Shown in pieces: positions 33,966 to 46,952 of a stretch of DNA of 64,000 bases (within the stretch, counting starts at the first letter, position 1; every line of letters starts with the position of its first letter). The translations under genes and the position numbers were made by a program. The DNA lies in NCBI GenBank assembly GCA_949126835.1, contig OX421497.1, forward strand, positions 18,162,409 to 18,226,408, written 5' to 3'. The stretch comes from Anisus vortex. Its lineage: Eukaryota > Mollusca > Gastropoda > Planorbidae. The notes below the pieces were generated by a model that was not told the origin of the DNA, did no database searches, and saw only the letters and a program-made list of their open reading frames with translations.

Positions 33966-35810
33966 CAGTGGCGTAGCCAGGTTTTGACGCTAGGGGGAGC
34001 GAAATCTTAGGGAAAAGGACCCACTTTTTGCAACTTTTCCAGATTAATAGAATAACTAAGAATTCGTACGTATCAAGTTATAAGAAAATCCTGTGCCTCC
34101 GGAGACAAACTGTATAATAATGCAGTTTTTATTTAACCATTCACGATTCTTTTTCTAGCAGCTAAAAGTGATGGGAATTTCCGCAAAATTGATTGCATCT
34201 ACAGCTCATTTTCGGGATGAACATCTAGTATCGAAAAGTATTTATAGAATCAACGCGAATGCTCTATAGCGGGGATCGGCAATCTAAGGCACGCGTGATA
34301 GACTTGGCCTTTGGCACGCAGAACGATTTTCAGTGACACGAGAAAGACCTCCAGGAATATTGTTTAATGCAAGTGAAAACAACGTATGCCAGTATAATTA
34401 GTGAATGCTGCATGGCGAACTACATGGGAATCACACTGGACGTCGACTGTTTTAGTTCAGGAATGTTTGTATGCTAAGCTCCCATCATTGGACTTGCAAT
34501 CTGTGATTGAATCTATTGTTAAGATTGTCAATAATAATTGTATATTTTTTCAAGTCTCTTCTAGAAAAAAAGTCATACGGAGTATAGGTAAAGTCTTGGG
34601 TAGTTTTTTTACTTGTCTGGAAGCAATTAAAATGTATTTTAATGTAGAAAAAAAAATTCCGTTATTGTAAGAGGAGAACTGATTGTTGAAGCCAATGTTT
34701 CTGTATGACTTGGCGACACGTTTCAGTGAGTTAAACTTTCATTTACAAGACTGGGTACAAAAGCACTTGAAGTGTTGGGCAACTGGAATGGATTTGCATT
34801 GAAACTAGGCATATCTTTTCGTGAAATCTATTTTTTTTTAAATTAACTCTTTCCCCTAATTTAAGGCAAATTAAGATAGATGAGCATGTTTAGAAGTACA
34901 CTAGTTATACTAAAACAATTAACTCGTTTGGTATCACTAGCATCAACTTTGGAGAATTTAATTGAAGGTAGATAATTAACCCGTTTTATTTATAATAATA
35001 TTTAATTTTTAATATGTTTCTTGTATGTTTCCATTAATAAAAATTAATGCCTTACAATTTATAACTCTAAAATTATCAAATTACACAAGATAGTTAAAAG
35101 TTATATAAATATTTTATGGCTAAATAATGTACATGTACATTTTTAAACATTAAAATAACTACTCAGTTTGTATAATTATTACGTATCTCTTCCTCTAAAT
35201 TACAACTTCATTGAAATGAAATGCTTTTGAATTAAATTAATATGTGATAGTAAATCTCAGTTATACTGAGATCAAACATTAAGGACTTTATATCTATTAC
35301 TACAATAATTTCTTGACAACTATATCTAGATCCTAGATCTAAATTCAAATGTTGATATCGACTCTATTAATGTGTACGTTTAGTAATGAAATTGTGTATT
35401 CGCCATGAATGGATTTTTTTTTTAAAAGCTGATAATAACAAACAGGTTAATTTTTTTTATATTAAATATGAAACGCTTTAATGATTTTCTATATTAAGCT
35501 CCGTTTCTTTTGGTCTTGGTCTTACTACGGCACTAAATAAATTGTCTAATAAAATTAATAGTGTTGATCAGCTTTTCTTACACGCTGTTGGTACGCTGAA
35601 TGATTCAAAATGATTGTAATAAATAAAATTGTTGAAATGCAATTTAAAGAAAAAAATAATATTTTAATTAGAAACAGCATGAATTGTGCTTCGTGGCTTG
35701 TTAAAATTAATAATTAAATAATTTTTTATTGAAAAGGCCCTTTTTTTTTCGAAAATGGTCGTTGGGGGAGCGGCCACTCCCCCTGCTCCCCCCCCCTGGC
35801 TACGCTACTG
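33966..35810. mobile_element. hAT-type element with CAGTGGCGTAGC termini, 1,845 bp
   Basis: The termini are CAGTGGCGTAGCCAGGTTTT and, inverted, CAGTAGCGTAGCCAGGGGG. Perfect 8-bp duplications aaacatag lie at 33958-33965 and 35811-35818. No coding remains. A second hAT copy is nested inside. Confidence 0.93.
34267..35600. mobile_element. Nested hAT copy (relative of 27627-29739)
   Basis: From gcacgcgtga onward it follows the 27.6-kb copy at high identity by eye (for example acatgggaatcacactggac and gattgaatctattgttaaga). It lacks the LINE. Its right end is not sharply defined. Confidence 0.7.
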
Positions 35811-36228
35811 AAACATAGGAAACTTTACCAGTGTAAATACGAAAATACAGGGATGGGACATGGAAGATGTGCCGGTATAACAATTGAATTAAATCTCGCA
35901 AAATTCACGTGGATGGCATGTAGCCAATTGTATCGGCTGAATGTAATTTTTTTTTTCATTAATTCATTTTATTTAACAATACAATAATATAATTATTTAT
36001 TTTAACTATGATCATCGTTCTGCAGCCGAATGCATAATTTTTTTTTTAAATCTTAATCTGAAAATGACGCGACACTATTTTCTGAAACAATAAAGCGCTG
36101 CATGTTGTCTTCAACTCTTCAACCATATGCAGCAACAAAAACAAAAATAGTTTTAAAATGCTGAAATAGTATGTTCATTATAGCTAATATAAATCCATTA
36201 AATGTGTTACCAATAGCTATGTCTTTAG

Positions 36229-36459
36229 CAGGGGCGAAGCCAGAAATTTTTTCCAGGGGGGGCTGAACTTTCGCGTGACAAATATTTACCAAATACCGGG
36301 GGGGGGGGGGGGGGCTGAACTTTCGCGTGATAAACATTTACCAAATTTTTTACGAATTTAGGACTTATTTAAAAAAAAATCTATTGAATTTTTTTTTTTT
36401 TATTCCAGGGGGGGGGGGGGTCTTAGCCCCCCTCAGCCCCCCCTGTGGCTTCGCCCCTG
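36229..36459. mobile_element. hAT MITE, 231 bp, with CAGGGGCGAAGCCA termini
   Basis: The ends are CAGGGGCGAAGCCAGAAATT and, inverted, CAGGGGCGAAGCCACAGGGG. Perfect 8-bp duplications gtctttag lie at 36221-36228 and 36460-36467. The interior has an internal direct repeat (gggctgaactttcgcgtga) and long G runs. Confidence 0.95.
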
Positions 36460-36467
36460 GTCTTTAG

Positions 36468-38740
36468 ACTTTATTCTCTATACTCTATACTATAGGTATT
36501 ATTATTATATAAGTATCTTACCTTTGAAAAGTATAACAAGTTAAAATGAGAGGTTGTCTCGATCAAAGCCTGCGAAACTAAAGAGATATCCAAAAGTCGA
36601 CATATTCTAGGCCCTACATAGGCTAGTATTTAATTTAAAGTTGTCTAGTAGAGAAGTTCTATTTTTTCCACGCAGCAAACTTTAATTAGCACAATGCGTG
36701 ACATGCTATCACAGAACATTTCTAAGAGGAAGTAACTCTTCATTATTATTTTAGAGCAGGTCTCGGCTGCTGCCTGCCTTGCCAGGATAATCAACCTTTT
36801 GTATACTCGTTGCTAACCAACGAAAAGTGTGTGATTGGCGCATTGTTATAAAAGAAACTAGAGTAGCACTGTATCAAATTAGACTATACGTCATATGATT
36901 ATACGTCCATACAAATTTAATTACATTAAATCTCCTCCCATCTATGAATCGTAAAACACGGCAAACTTGGACTTAGAATAATATAATATAGGCCTATATT
37001 AATAATATTGTCAAACTAGTCCATGAGTTTTAGGCTAATCAGTTTTACAACTAGATTCTAGACTAAATTAATTAACGTAGATTCATCTGTTTAGTTTTTA
37101 AGACAACTCTCTTGACACAGAAAAGCCCTTCAAATAATACGTAGACGTAGATCTATACTTTTTTTTAGCTAAAATAAATAATTTTAAGACCTATAATAAA
37201 TTATAAAGATTATAAAGAACGTTCTACACTCTCTATATTTTATCTAGATCTAGGTTACTGGCTACTGCACAAGTATACCCTACCATTCACAGTCTGAACT
37301 ACGTCACATAACAATACCCTCTATGAATTATAAATCTGAAAAGCATGGGGGGGGGGGGGCACTTGTTGATCATATCATTTCAGATTTCGTTAGCCAAACA
37401 ATAAGCCAAACAATAAGCCATTGTAAGTTAGCAACACTATCTTTTTTGCCTTATTGTATGAATAGGTTATCATTGAATTATAACTTTTCAAAGAGCTTCA
37501 AATTACTTTTAAGATGTGATATAGATTAGTTTTTACCTTACTCGTTGTTGTTGTTGTTAGTGTTAAAATTGATTTCCATTTCTTGCTCTACTGGTCTATA
37601 AATAATGTGAAGCAGACACCATGGGTTTCTACATAATTAGACAGCATCTATCTCTGCTGAGCGATTCATTCTTTGTTTTACCTTTCTCGTGTATTGATTA
37701 TAAGCTTACCTATGTAATTGCTAATTACGAATGAATTAGTATGTTTTCTGCTACTAAGTGTAGGCTTACCTTTCAAAAGTTTTACATCTTATTTGACTAT
37801 AAGGAATGTGAAATATTTTACACATATTTTTTTTATCAAAGTGACGTAACCATTGAAGCTAGTCTAATTAAGAATTATTTTTGTTCAATCTTAGAGAGCT
37901 AAAATAAAACAAAAGCTAAGAAAATCAATACTGAGCTATAATATAAAATGAGCAGCACAAAATCCACTAAGTAGGCGGCTTAACAAACATTTTAAAATGC
38001 AATTAAAAATCTTTTGTCTCGGTTAACATTCATACTCCAATAATGTTTTATAAAAAAATTCAATAAATATCTGTTGTATAATTTATACATCCTTTAATTA
38101 CCAGTGGCTCATAAGTAAAATCACCAAGCTAATAACCAGCGAGCAGTGCTACTAATTAAACTAAAGATGTAGTATGAAATACCTATAGATCTATAGCTTA
38201 GTAATAAACTCTAGCAATGCGGCATTGTACACTGCCAAAATAAAATACGACAGCAACATTTTTATAAACAATGAAAACGAAACCAACGCATACTAGAGCT
38301 ATCTAACTGGACTAGCACAAACAAGACTCACCACAAGTCAACAATAATGTTCAATAACAATAGGTACACATTACATTCTGATAAGGTCACTCCTAAAGTA
38401 GCCTACGAGCTGCGATATGTTCAGCTTGAGACTTGTTAACACAACAGAATGTAATATGTTTAAGTAAATATTCTTTCGTATGATAACATTTCTTATAGAA
38501 AGAATATATATATATATATATATATTAATGATGTCTTTGATATTACTAGTCAAACTATATCTGTTCTGATACTAAACGTAAATAATATGTAAATACACAT
38601 TTCAATAGCCATTTTTATGTTCCATTAATTAGTTGTCTTTAATTAATAGTGTACTATCATTTTAACTTATTATAATATTGGACGTTTTTCTTTCTCAAAA
38701 CAGGGTAGACAATAAGACAAGAAGAAAAAAGAAATAAAAA
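36468..38740. other. No gene recognised
   Basis: AT-rich. It contains a run of 13 G at about 37347 and an (AT)n tract at 38506-38524. No conserved coding signal. Confidence 0.4.
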
Positions 38741-38744
38741 TAGA

Positions 38745-40140
38745 TTGATAGAAAGATGGATTGATAGATGCATAGAAAGATAGGTTGATATATAGGTTAG
38801 TAGGTAGGTAGATAGATAGTAACATAGATGGAAAGAGTTAAATAATAAGATAGATAGAATAGATAATAGTAGGCCCTATAGTTAGATAAATAAATATATA
38901 GATTGATAGATAAATAGATAGATAGACGATAAATAGCTGATAAATAGATGATAGGTAGATGATATATAGATGATAGATAGAGGATAGATAGATGATAGGT
39001 AGATGAAAGATAGATGATAGATAGATGATAGATAGATTATATATAGATGGAAGATAGATGATAGATAGATGATAGACAGATGATAGATATATGATAGATA
39101 GATGATAGATGATAGATAGATGATAGATAGTTGATAGATAGATGATAGATAGATGATAGATTGATGATAGATAGATGATAGATAGATGATAGTTAGATGA
39201 TAGATAGATGATAGATAGATGATAGATAGATGATAGATAGATGATAGATTGATGATAGATAGATGATAGATAGATGATAGACAGATGATTCATAGATGAT
39301 AGATAGATGATAGATAGATGATAGATGATAGATAGATGATAGATAGATGATAGATAGATAGATGATAGATAGATTATATATAGATGATAGACAGATGATA
39401 GATAGATGATAGATAGATGATAGATAGATGATAGATAGATGATAGATAGATGATAGATAGATAATAGATAGATGATAGATAGATGATAGATAGATGATAG
39501 ATTGATGATAGATAGATGATAGATAGATGATAGACAGATGATAGATAGGTGATAGATAGATAGATGATAGAAAGATGATAGATAGATGATAGATAGATGA
39601 TAGATAGAGGATAGATAGAGGATAGATAGATGATAGATGATAGAAAGGTGACAGGTAGATGATATATAGAAGATAGATGATCGATAGATTATCGATAGAT
39701 GATCGATAGATGATCGATAGATGATCGATAGATGATCGATAGATGATCGATAGATGATCGATAGATGATCGATAGATGATCGATGGATGATCGATAGATG
39801 ATCGATGGATGATCGATAGATGATCGATAGATGATCGATAGATGATCGATAGATGATCGATAGATGATCGATAGATGATAGATAGATAGATAGATGATAG
39901 ATAGTTGATAGATAGATGATAGATAGATAGGTAGATAGATGATAGATAGATGATAGATGATAGATAGGTGATAGATAGATGATAGATAGATGATAGATAG
40001 ATGATAGATAGATGATAGATAGATGATAGATAGATGATAGATAAATGATAGATAGATGATAGATAGATGATAGATAGATGATTGATAGAGGATAGATAGA
40101 GGATAGATAGATGATAAATAGATAAATAGATTTAAACAGT
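38745..40140. repeat. GATA-type array, 1.4 kb, 11-bp unit
   Basis: The dominant unit is GATGATAGATA. A homogeneous sub-block at about 39678-39870 has GATGATCGATA instead. The minus strand lacks stop codons over long stretches, which produces a 441-codon Ile/Tyr/Leu/Ser/His frame that is not a gene. Confidence 0.97.
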
Positions 40141-40727
40141 CGATAATAATTTCTATTGTACACACGACTGAACTAACAACTCTTAAAATATGGCCTACTA
40201 TACTTGAAAAAGTTAATTTAAAATGAATGATACATTTTTAATTTGAAGTTTTTCTATTTGAATGTTTTCAAGCCATAAAGTTTTGTTAGCTGAAAGTCAC
40301 ACCGTCTTTCACTAGGGACCCCCGCTGTGACTAGAAGAATGTTGATAAGGTTGCGATAAAAAATTTTCCGGTCATATCGTTAAGTTCTTGACATGTACAG
40401 TGCTATATGACCCTGCCCTCCCCTTTCGTTTGTGTGCTTGAATGTGTTTGTTTAGTGTCGTATGCGTAAGGTATACTGAGTGAAAGCAATGTGTTGAATG
40501 CTTTGGCGATCAATAGCCAATAATAGATTGACATACATCTTTGGACAAGGAAAGACAGTATCTGCGTATACCAAAATATAACGGTTAATAGAAATAGTTT
40601 AAAAGCAACAGAAACACTACTTGAAGAACAATATTTTGTAACGCAATAACCCATAAGAACGTGAGAGAGAGAGATTGGAAGAGAGCGAGAGAGAGGTAGA
40701 GAGCTCTACATAGTTACAATTGGCTTA

Positions 40728-41121
40728 CTTAAGCGTAGCCACCGCATGGGGAAAGAGGAAAGTCAAAAATTTCCAACGTCTACCAAACGTTCCTAGTTTT
40801 TCCAAAACTAAGATTGAGAAATTTAAAATTATGTATTTTAAAATATTAATTTATGGTCATTTTATGATGTTTTTAATTTGTTAAAACCTAGTTCTCATTC
40901 TTGAGACCAGTTATTCATTTTACCTCATACAAATTTGATAAAATTGTCAATATGGTTGTATAGCTTAGAGTAAGAGTTAGCAGCAGATCTGAAGGAGTCT
41001 GCTATTGCCCTTCCATTATCGTGTTCTTCCTGACATTACATTGTTTGACCCCTGCTCTCCAAACCGCCCCCAATCTTTCCCCGTTGCCCCATCTCATCTT
41101 GCATTGTTTGGTACGCCACTG
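40728..41121. mobile_element. hAT-type MITE, ~394 bp, CAGTGGCGTA family
   Basis: The right end inverted is CAGTGGCGTACCAAAC. The left end is the decayed cttaagcgtagcc. The 8-bp flanks ttggctta and ttgactta differ at one base. Confidence 0.65.
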
Positions 41122-41654
41122 TTGACTTATAACTTGACTTGAACTAAGAATAGTTAGTAGTCAGATGAGGTTGACAATAGACACATGAAAGAACACAAGG
41201 TTGCCAGATACACGGGAATCAAACGGATTACATAGTGAGACAAAAAGAGGGACAACGGAGCACATATTGAGTGTTTCATTTGAATCGTTGCGGATTAAAA
41301 CCGAAATCAGTAACATATTATTACAAGAGCTGCCAATAATTGTCTATTGAAAAACTGACCACGAAATGAAACAGTTTTGTTAAAAAAATAATCTAATGTA
41401 GACTGTCTTCGACATGCCAAAAAAAACAAAAAAACATCATTTGAATACCGTAGTACAGTCCATTCTAAAATCATTTTGTTGTGTATTTAATAAAGATTAT
41501 GATGTATTTCTCGGACGAGCCAACATTTCACAGACGATCATCCAAAGCAATCATATATGCTTAAAACTGTTCAGCTATACAATATTTCAAATTGTAGGCC
41601 TACTTTGTGAGAATAATGTCCCCTACAGACTACAGAGTCAACAAAGAGTGCGGT

Positions 41655-41855
41655 CTTATCTTATCTTATACATTACAGACGCTCCTTCTATAAAGAAGAT
41701 TATTGCGTCCTACGCTCATCCGTGGTCCGAGTCTAGTCTTGCATTTTTATTAATGTTTTAAATGATGTTAGGTTATTGATTTTCCTGGTTTGTTCAGGCA
41801 ACCCATTCCATGCCCGAATGCCACTCGGGAAAAAAGAGTACTTTTATGCATTTGT
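41655..41855 (-). mobile_element. Dispersed repeat (probable LINE 3' end), copy 2
   Basis: Partner of 33421-33620, same orientation, with ttatcttatctta at its left end and ccactcgggaaaaaagag at its right. Confidence 0.7.
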
Positions 41856-41992
41856 GGTCATTTCCTTGGTGATTTAGTCCATTGAGCACTAATCACTTTC
41901 ACATTGCCATTGTGTACAGAGGTACAGAAGTATAATTTAAATTTTTTAATTAAATCTGTAACGCAGATTGCACTTGGGTAACTTTTGAAAAA

Positions 41993-42727
41993 AAAAACAT
42001 TACAACTCATGCAAGAGTCTGCCAAAACTAAACATTACAACTCATGCAAGAGTCTGCCAAAACTAAACATTACAACTCATGCAAGAGTCTGCCAAAACTA
42101 AACATTACAGCTCATGCAAGAGTCTGCCAAAAACAAACATTACAACTCATGCAAGAGTCTGCCAAAACTAAACATTACAGCTCATGCAAGAGTCTGCCAA
42201 AAACAAACATTACAACTCATGCAAGAGTCTGCCAAAACTAAACATTACAGCTCATGCAAGAGTCTGCCAAAACTAAACATTACAACTCATGCAAGAGTCT
42301 GCCAAAACTAAACATTACAACTCATGCAAGAGTCTGCCAAAACTAAACATTACAACTCATGCAAGAGTCTGCCAAAACTAAACATTACAACTCATGCAAG
42401 AGTCTGCCAAAACTAAACATTACAACTCATGCAAGAGTCTGCCAAAACTAAACATTACAGCTCATGCAAGAGTCTGCCAAAACTAAACATTACAACTCAT
42501 GCAAGAGTCTGCCAAAACTAAACATTACAACTCATGCAAGAGTCTGCCAAAACTAAACATTACAGCTCATGCAAGAGTCTGCCAAAACTAAACATTACAA
42601 CTCATGCAAGAGTCTGCCAAAACTAAACATTACAACTCATGCAAGAGTCTGCCAAAACTAAACATTACAACTCATGCAAGAGTCTGCCAAAACTAAACAT
42701 TACAACTCATGCAAGAGTCTGCCAAAA
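41993..42727. repeat. 35-bp minisatellite, ~21 copies
   Basis: Unit AACATTACAACTCATGCAAG plus agtctgccaaaacta. There are only three common variants (cag for caa, aaaca for aacta). The very low divergence implies recent expansion or homogenisation. Confidence 0.97.
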
Positions 42728-42729
42728 AC

Positions 42730-44268
42730 ATAAAGTTATTTTTTTTTCCTTGCACAAAATTAAATGATTACTTTTGTTTATAAATGGTTTTCTATGCGTG
42801 TTAATATTTTTGTTTATACTGTAGGCCTACAAAATATAAAATATTACAAAAGCCGAACATTTTAAACGTTTTTAGCTTCGCCTGCCAGACGGAAAACATT
42901 ATGCTAAAATAGAGGACATGTCCTCCTTTTGCCGAACGTGTGGCGACCTTACCTATATAATGCTGTTTATAGTGACAAGACAAATCCTCAATCGAATATA
43001 GGCAAGTAGCATTAGACAAAGATAGATTTCTAATTTTTTATTTATTTTTTTGTACGAAAATAACGGAAAAAAAGAATAATGTGTACACTCGATCGCAATA
43101 AGAGAAGTATGCTGTAGGCCTATGAATAGCAGACATATGTAATTAGTAATAAGTAATTAGAGATAAAGTACTCTTTGATTACGTGAATAAAACATTAATA
43201 CTGTGTTGTTGTTTTTCAATAAAAGGAACTGTTATGATAAAGGTCTACACATTGAATATATGTTCTTATGATCCTAGTTTAACAGATTTAACATTTTTCT
43301 TTTTATCTTAAGCCTTTTATTTTGTAAACAAAAAACAACAATTACAGGCCTCTGAGAACATAAAAATGAATGCTTTTTCAAAGTTACTTACTCCTAATGT
43401 ACAAAACATTTCCAATTTATTTCTCCACAATACATTCAGAAATGTCCTGTGAAAATTCATTTATCTCCAGATGTCATCTGTTGTAAAAGAACACCAGTAT
43501 TTTGAGAGTATATAATTTTAGTTGTAGCATAGAAATACAAAATTACAAAAAGATTTTTCACAATTATATCTAATCCAACTTTCATTTCTCTAGTAGAAGA
43601 AAACTATTTTCACAAAATCGATGTGTTAGTGCTACTACGCGCTGGTAAATCGATATATCCAATAACTGATTGATTGGAAACTTTGCGAGTAAATGTATAT
43701 CGATTTCTAAATTTCAAAAAGCTTTCGGTTATATTATATCTTGCTGTATCAGAAACCAGGCTATCAATGAATGGAGTGGAGCTTTTGAAACTTAACCTAT
43801 GGATTAAACTACGCATAGTGAAAACACTCTCTTTAATGAATATATTTCTTTTCTAACTGGTGTATCTTACTTTACATCTTATTTATAATCAGATATCGCT
43901 AGGCTTACATCTATATAATATAGGCCTATTTAAACATGATTTTTTTAGCATGTAGAATATCAGCTAGAAACACTCTATGGTGACTCACAATATAGTATAG
44001 TGAGTTGAAGATATTAACAGGCCTATTGACTTTAATGTTGTGTCTACTATACCCGTACATAAAAAGACTAAAGCTATATTATTGAAGGTGCATTTGACAA
44101 TTTTGTAATAATAGCTTTGTAGTGTTATGCGTTAAGCTAGTTTAGTTTCTTTTGTTTTTTTTACTTTTTCTTTCCTATTTAAATAAAATTTTAGAACTTT
44201 CAATTATTGTATTTTTTATTTACGCTATTGCTAAAACAAATATTTGCCATGTAAATTAATTGTATTAG
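42730..44268. other. No gene recognised
   Basis: AT-rich, with several TAGGCCTA octamers. No coding signal. Confidence 0.4.
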
Positions 44269-44276
44269 GCTACTAA

Positions 44277-46448
44277 CAGTGGCGTAGCTAGGGATTTGGG
44301 GGCCCGGGGGGCTTGGCCTCTTTAGGGGCCCCTGCATTTTGACAATCGACATTATGACATGAGATAATGTACTTAATAAATATATAAGTATAAATTCAAA
44401 TCGGTACATTATATCAGTAAAAGTAAGAACAAATAATCATTAAGACTCTTTTAATGAATAATACCGTTGTTTATTGGCGAGATAATGCACAAGTGACAAA
44501 TCTCAATTCATATCGCCTCACGTCGTGCTTTCTGTACAGTAAAGACATCTATAACATCATCTAGACCATAGGTTCTCAACCTTTTTCGGCTCACCGCCCC
44601 TTTTTTAAAAAAAAAATTCCGCTCACCGCCCCCTCCCACCCACCCTCGAACTTTCTTTTATCGCACTCAAAGTGGAGTTTTCTAATCAAAGGCAAGTCTT
44701 TCAAATTGATGGACACATTTTTTTCATACCACATCAAACCTAGCTGGTTTGATCTTACTACAACCTTCTAGATGTAGATCTTTTTTTTTAAGTGGAGGAA
44801 TATTGGCATTTTTAAAATGGAGCAAGTTGAATTTTAAACATTTAAAAAGGCATCCAAATGTGCCCATTTGCGGTAAAAAAAATCTGTAAGGAAGCTGCTT
44901 AGGAAAGTCATCTGCATATTCTCAACTGTTTGGCATTTGCTCATTTACTTTCAGCTTTTGGTTCAAATTACACCTGTGAACAGATTTTATCGCACATGAA
45001 AGCTGTTTTAAGCATACAAAGAGGTCACCTACACTTGACTAATCATTAATTGATACAGACTAATTACATTTAAAGGAGTTGTTATGCTCAGCTTCTTTAA
45101 TTAAACATAAATAAAATTAATTCTAAAACAAATTTATTTGTATAATTAATTTAGAAATATAAGAGGCTTATTTAATAGCAATAAATTAAGTAATTTCTGT
45201 AATTATTAATGTTTAAAATATAAACTCCTTAAATCGACAAACAATTAAAGCAGTTAATGTTTATTTACAGCTTTTTATTTAAATTTTTTTAAATATATTT
45301 AAATATTCTAATAATTAAATCTTGTTATGAATACCATAACGTTAAATGTATATAAAGAAATAATAATAATCAGTAATATTTGTTACATTACAAAACAAAA
45401 CTTTTTCGGCATCACTATTGACTCAAATGTGGAAAAAAAAAATTAATTAAAGGGAAATAATAAGACCGTTTCATTTGAGCTAATATTTCTAATGTTTTTT
45501 TCTTTATACGAAAATTAATGGCTTACAATTTATATCGTTGAAATGTTAAAACTGTAAATAATATTTGAAAATTATATAAATAGTATAGGACTAGAGAATT
45601 TATATGTATATTTTTAAGCATTACAATAACTACCCAGTTTTTATCATTACTTTGTATCTAAACCGAAAAACGATAGTAATTTGGCGGATTAAAATACATG
45701 AAGAATATCTCGGTAAAACTGATGCCTAAATATCATAAACATGAGCAGATGCTAGGACGATAGTGATCGGTCCAGTGATCCAACCACAGTACCAGTACAG
45801 TGCTCACCACAAGCCTATTTACTAATTACTGACCCCTACCTCGTCTCTGCCTTCCACATATCTCAGAAGAAAAGTGCCGTTAATTCATTTTACATTGTGT
45901 AAAATCATAAATAAATTGTATGTCTCACTTAGCTTGGTTGGTCTGGAGTGCTTAAAATTGTAGGGGAATAAATGCATTTTATTTGAATTTTTCAACGAAA
46001 GAATGGGGATGTCACAAAAAAAAAATTTTTTTGGGATGTGTGGCGGCCCCCTTTGTGTGAGGCCCCTGTTCCAATGGAACATGTGGAACATGCCTAAATA
46101 CGCCACTGAAGACTGAAGATACCGATAAAATGTCGCAAAGATAACGTGTTTTACAAAAACCGGAGTTATGTATTGACAGTTTTTAGTAAACTTTTTACCA
46201 GTTTTTACATGCGTGTGATATACGTAATTTTGAAATCCTTAATACATGTATGTGTTGAATACATGCAACAGGGTCACTAACTTATAATAATATAACAATG
46301 TGAATAGCAAGATTACATGGCAGCGGCGTAATATTTTATATTTAATGTAAAAAGAAATGTGGACACTCCTTTGGGGGCCCCCCTCAAGTGGGGGCCCGGG
46401 GAGACTTTCAAATTTGAACCCCCTCCCCCCACCCTAGCTACGCCACTG
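44277..46448. mobile_element. hAT-type element with CAGTGGCGTAGC termini, 2,172 bp
   Basis: The ends are CAGTGGCGTAGCTAGGGATT and, inverted, CAGTGGCGTAGCTAGGGTGG, each followed by GGGGGCCCGGGG-type subterminal sequence. Perfect 8-bp duplications gctactaa lie at 44269-44276 and 46449-46456. It is a host for another hAT remnant. Confidence 0.93.
44567..45700 (+). mobile_element. Nested hAT remnant with transposase C-terminus
   Basis: The left end is cataggttctcaacctttt (the hAT CAGxGGTTCTCAACC type). At about 44937-45050 the plus strand encodes AFGSNYTCEQILSHMK and RGHLHLTNH, the hAT dimerisation signature. From ~45400 the sequence matches the 27.6- and 34.3-kb copies. The right terminus was not found. 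Confidence 0.7.
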
Positions 46449-46456
46449 GCTACTAA

Positions 46457-46944
46457 AAACTTTTAGAATCAATACGATACTTTACTTGAGCTTTTTTTAA
46501 TGCCGTGGTTGTTAACTTTTCTTTTATTAAAAACAAACAATGAAAAATGGAATGAATAAATATTTAAAAAAAACATTTTTTTACAGCAGAAAATGTTATG
46601 TGTAGAAAAGCTCCACAACTTGAATATAGGGCTTAGGCTTAGTTCAAAAGGTTCTTCATTTTTCTTTATATGTTATTATTTTGTTTTAAAAAAAACACGG
46701 AAAAATCCAACATGATGGCGATTGCTAACTTCAAAGACTGGCGATGTGTGTAGACCGCCGATACTTTAACATTAAGAGCACACCTCCGGGCTAACGCATT
46801 GGGGGACATCCCCTGTTTCGCGTCCGAGGTTCATTGCACTACTGAGAGTCTCCGAGCCTCGGTGGGGAGGAATCAATGAGCGCAACATTCTGTCTCAAAT
46901 CCGTCTCGGACAGGACCCTGCTGTGCACCCCACCCCGGTTCACC
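46457..46944. other. GC-rich island of unknown nature (46,720-46,944) after AT-rich DNA
   Basis: The stretch gatgtgtgtagaccgccgat to accccggttcacctct is GC-rich compared with its flanks but has no open frame, promoter motif or repeat partner that I can see. Confidence 0.35.
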
Positions 46945-46952
46945 TCTTACAT

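Noticed and set aside
38838..40163. 441-codon open frame on the minus strand
   Set aside because: It is the translation of a GATA-type array (Ile/Tyr/Leu/Ser/His only) whose minus strand rarely produces a stop in any frame.
41993..42727. CRISPR-like regular array
   Set aside because: Head-to-tail 35-bp units without unique spacers in an animal genome; a minisatellite.
46020..46108. Additional element ending tacgccactg at 46108
   Set aside because: The end matches the CAGTGGCGTA family, but no left terminus or matching 8-bp flank (aagactga) was found.
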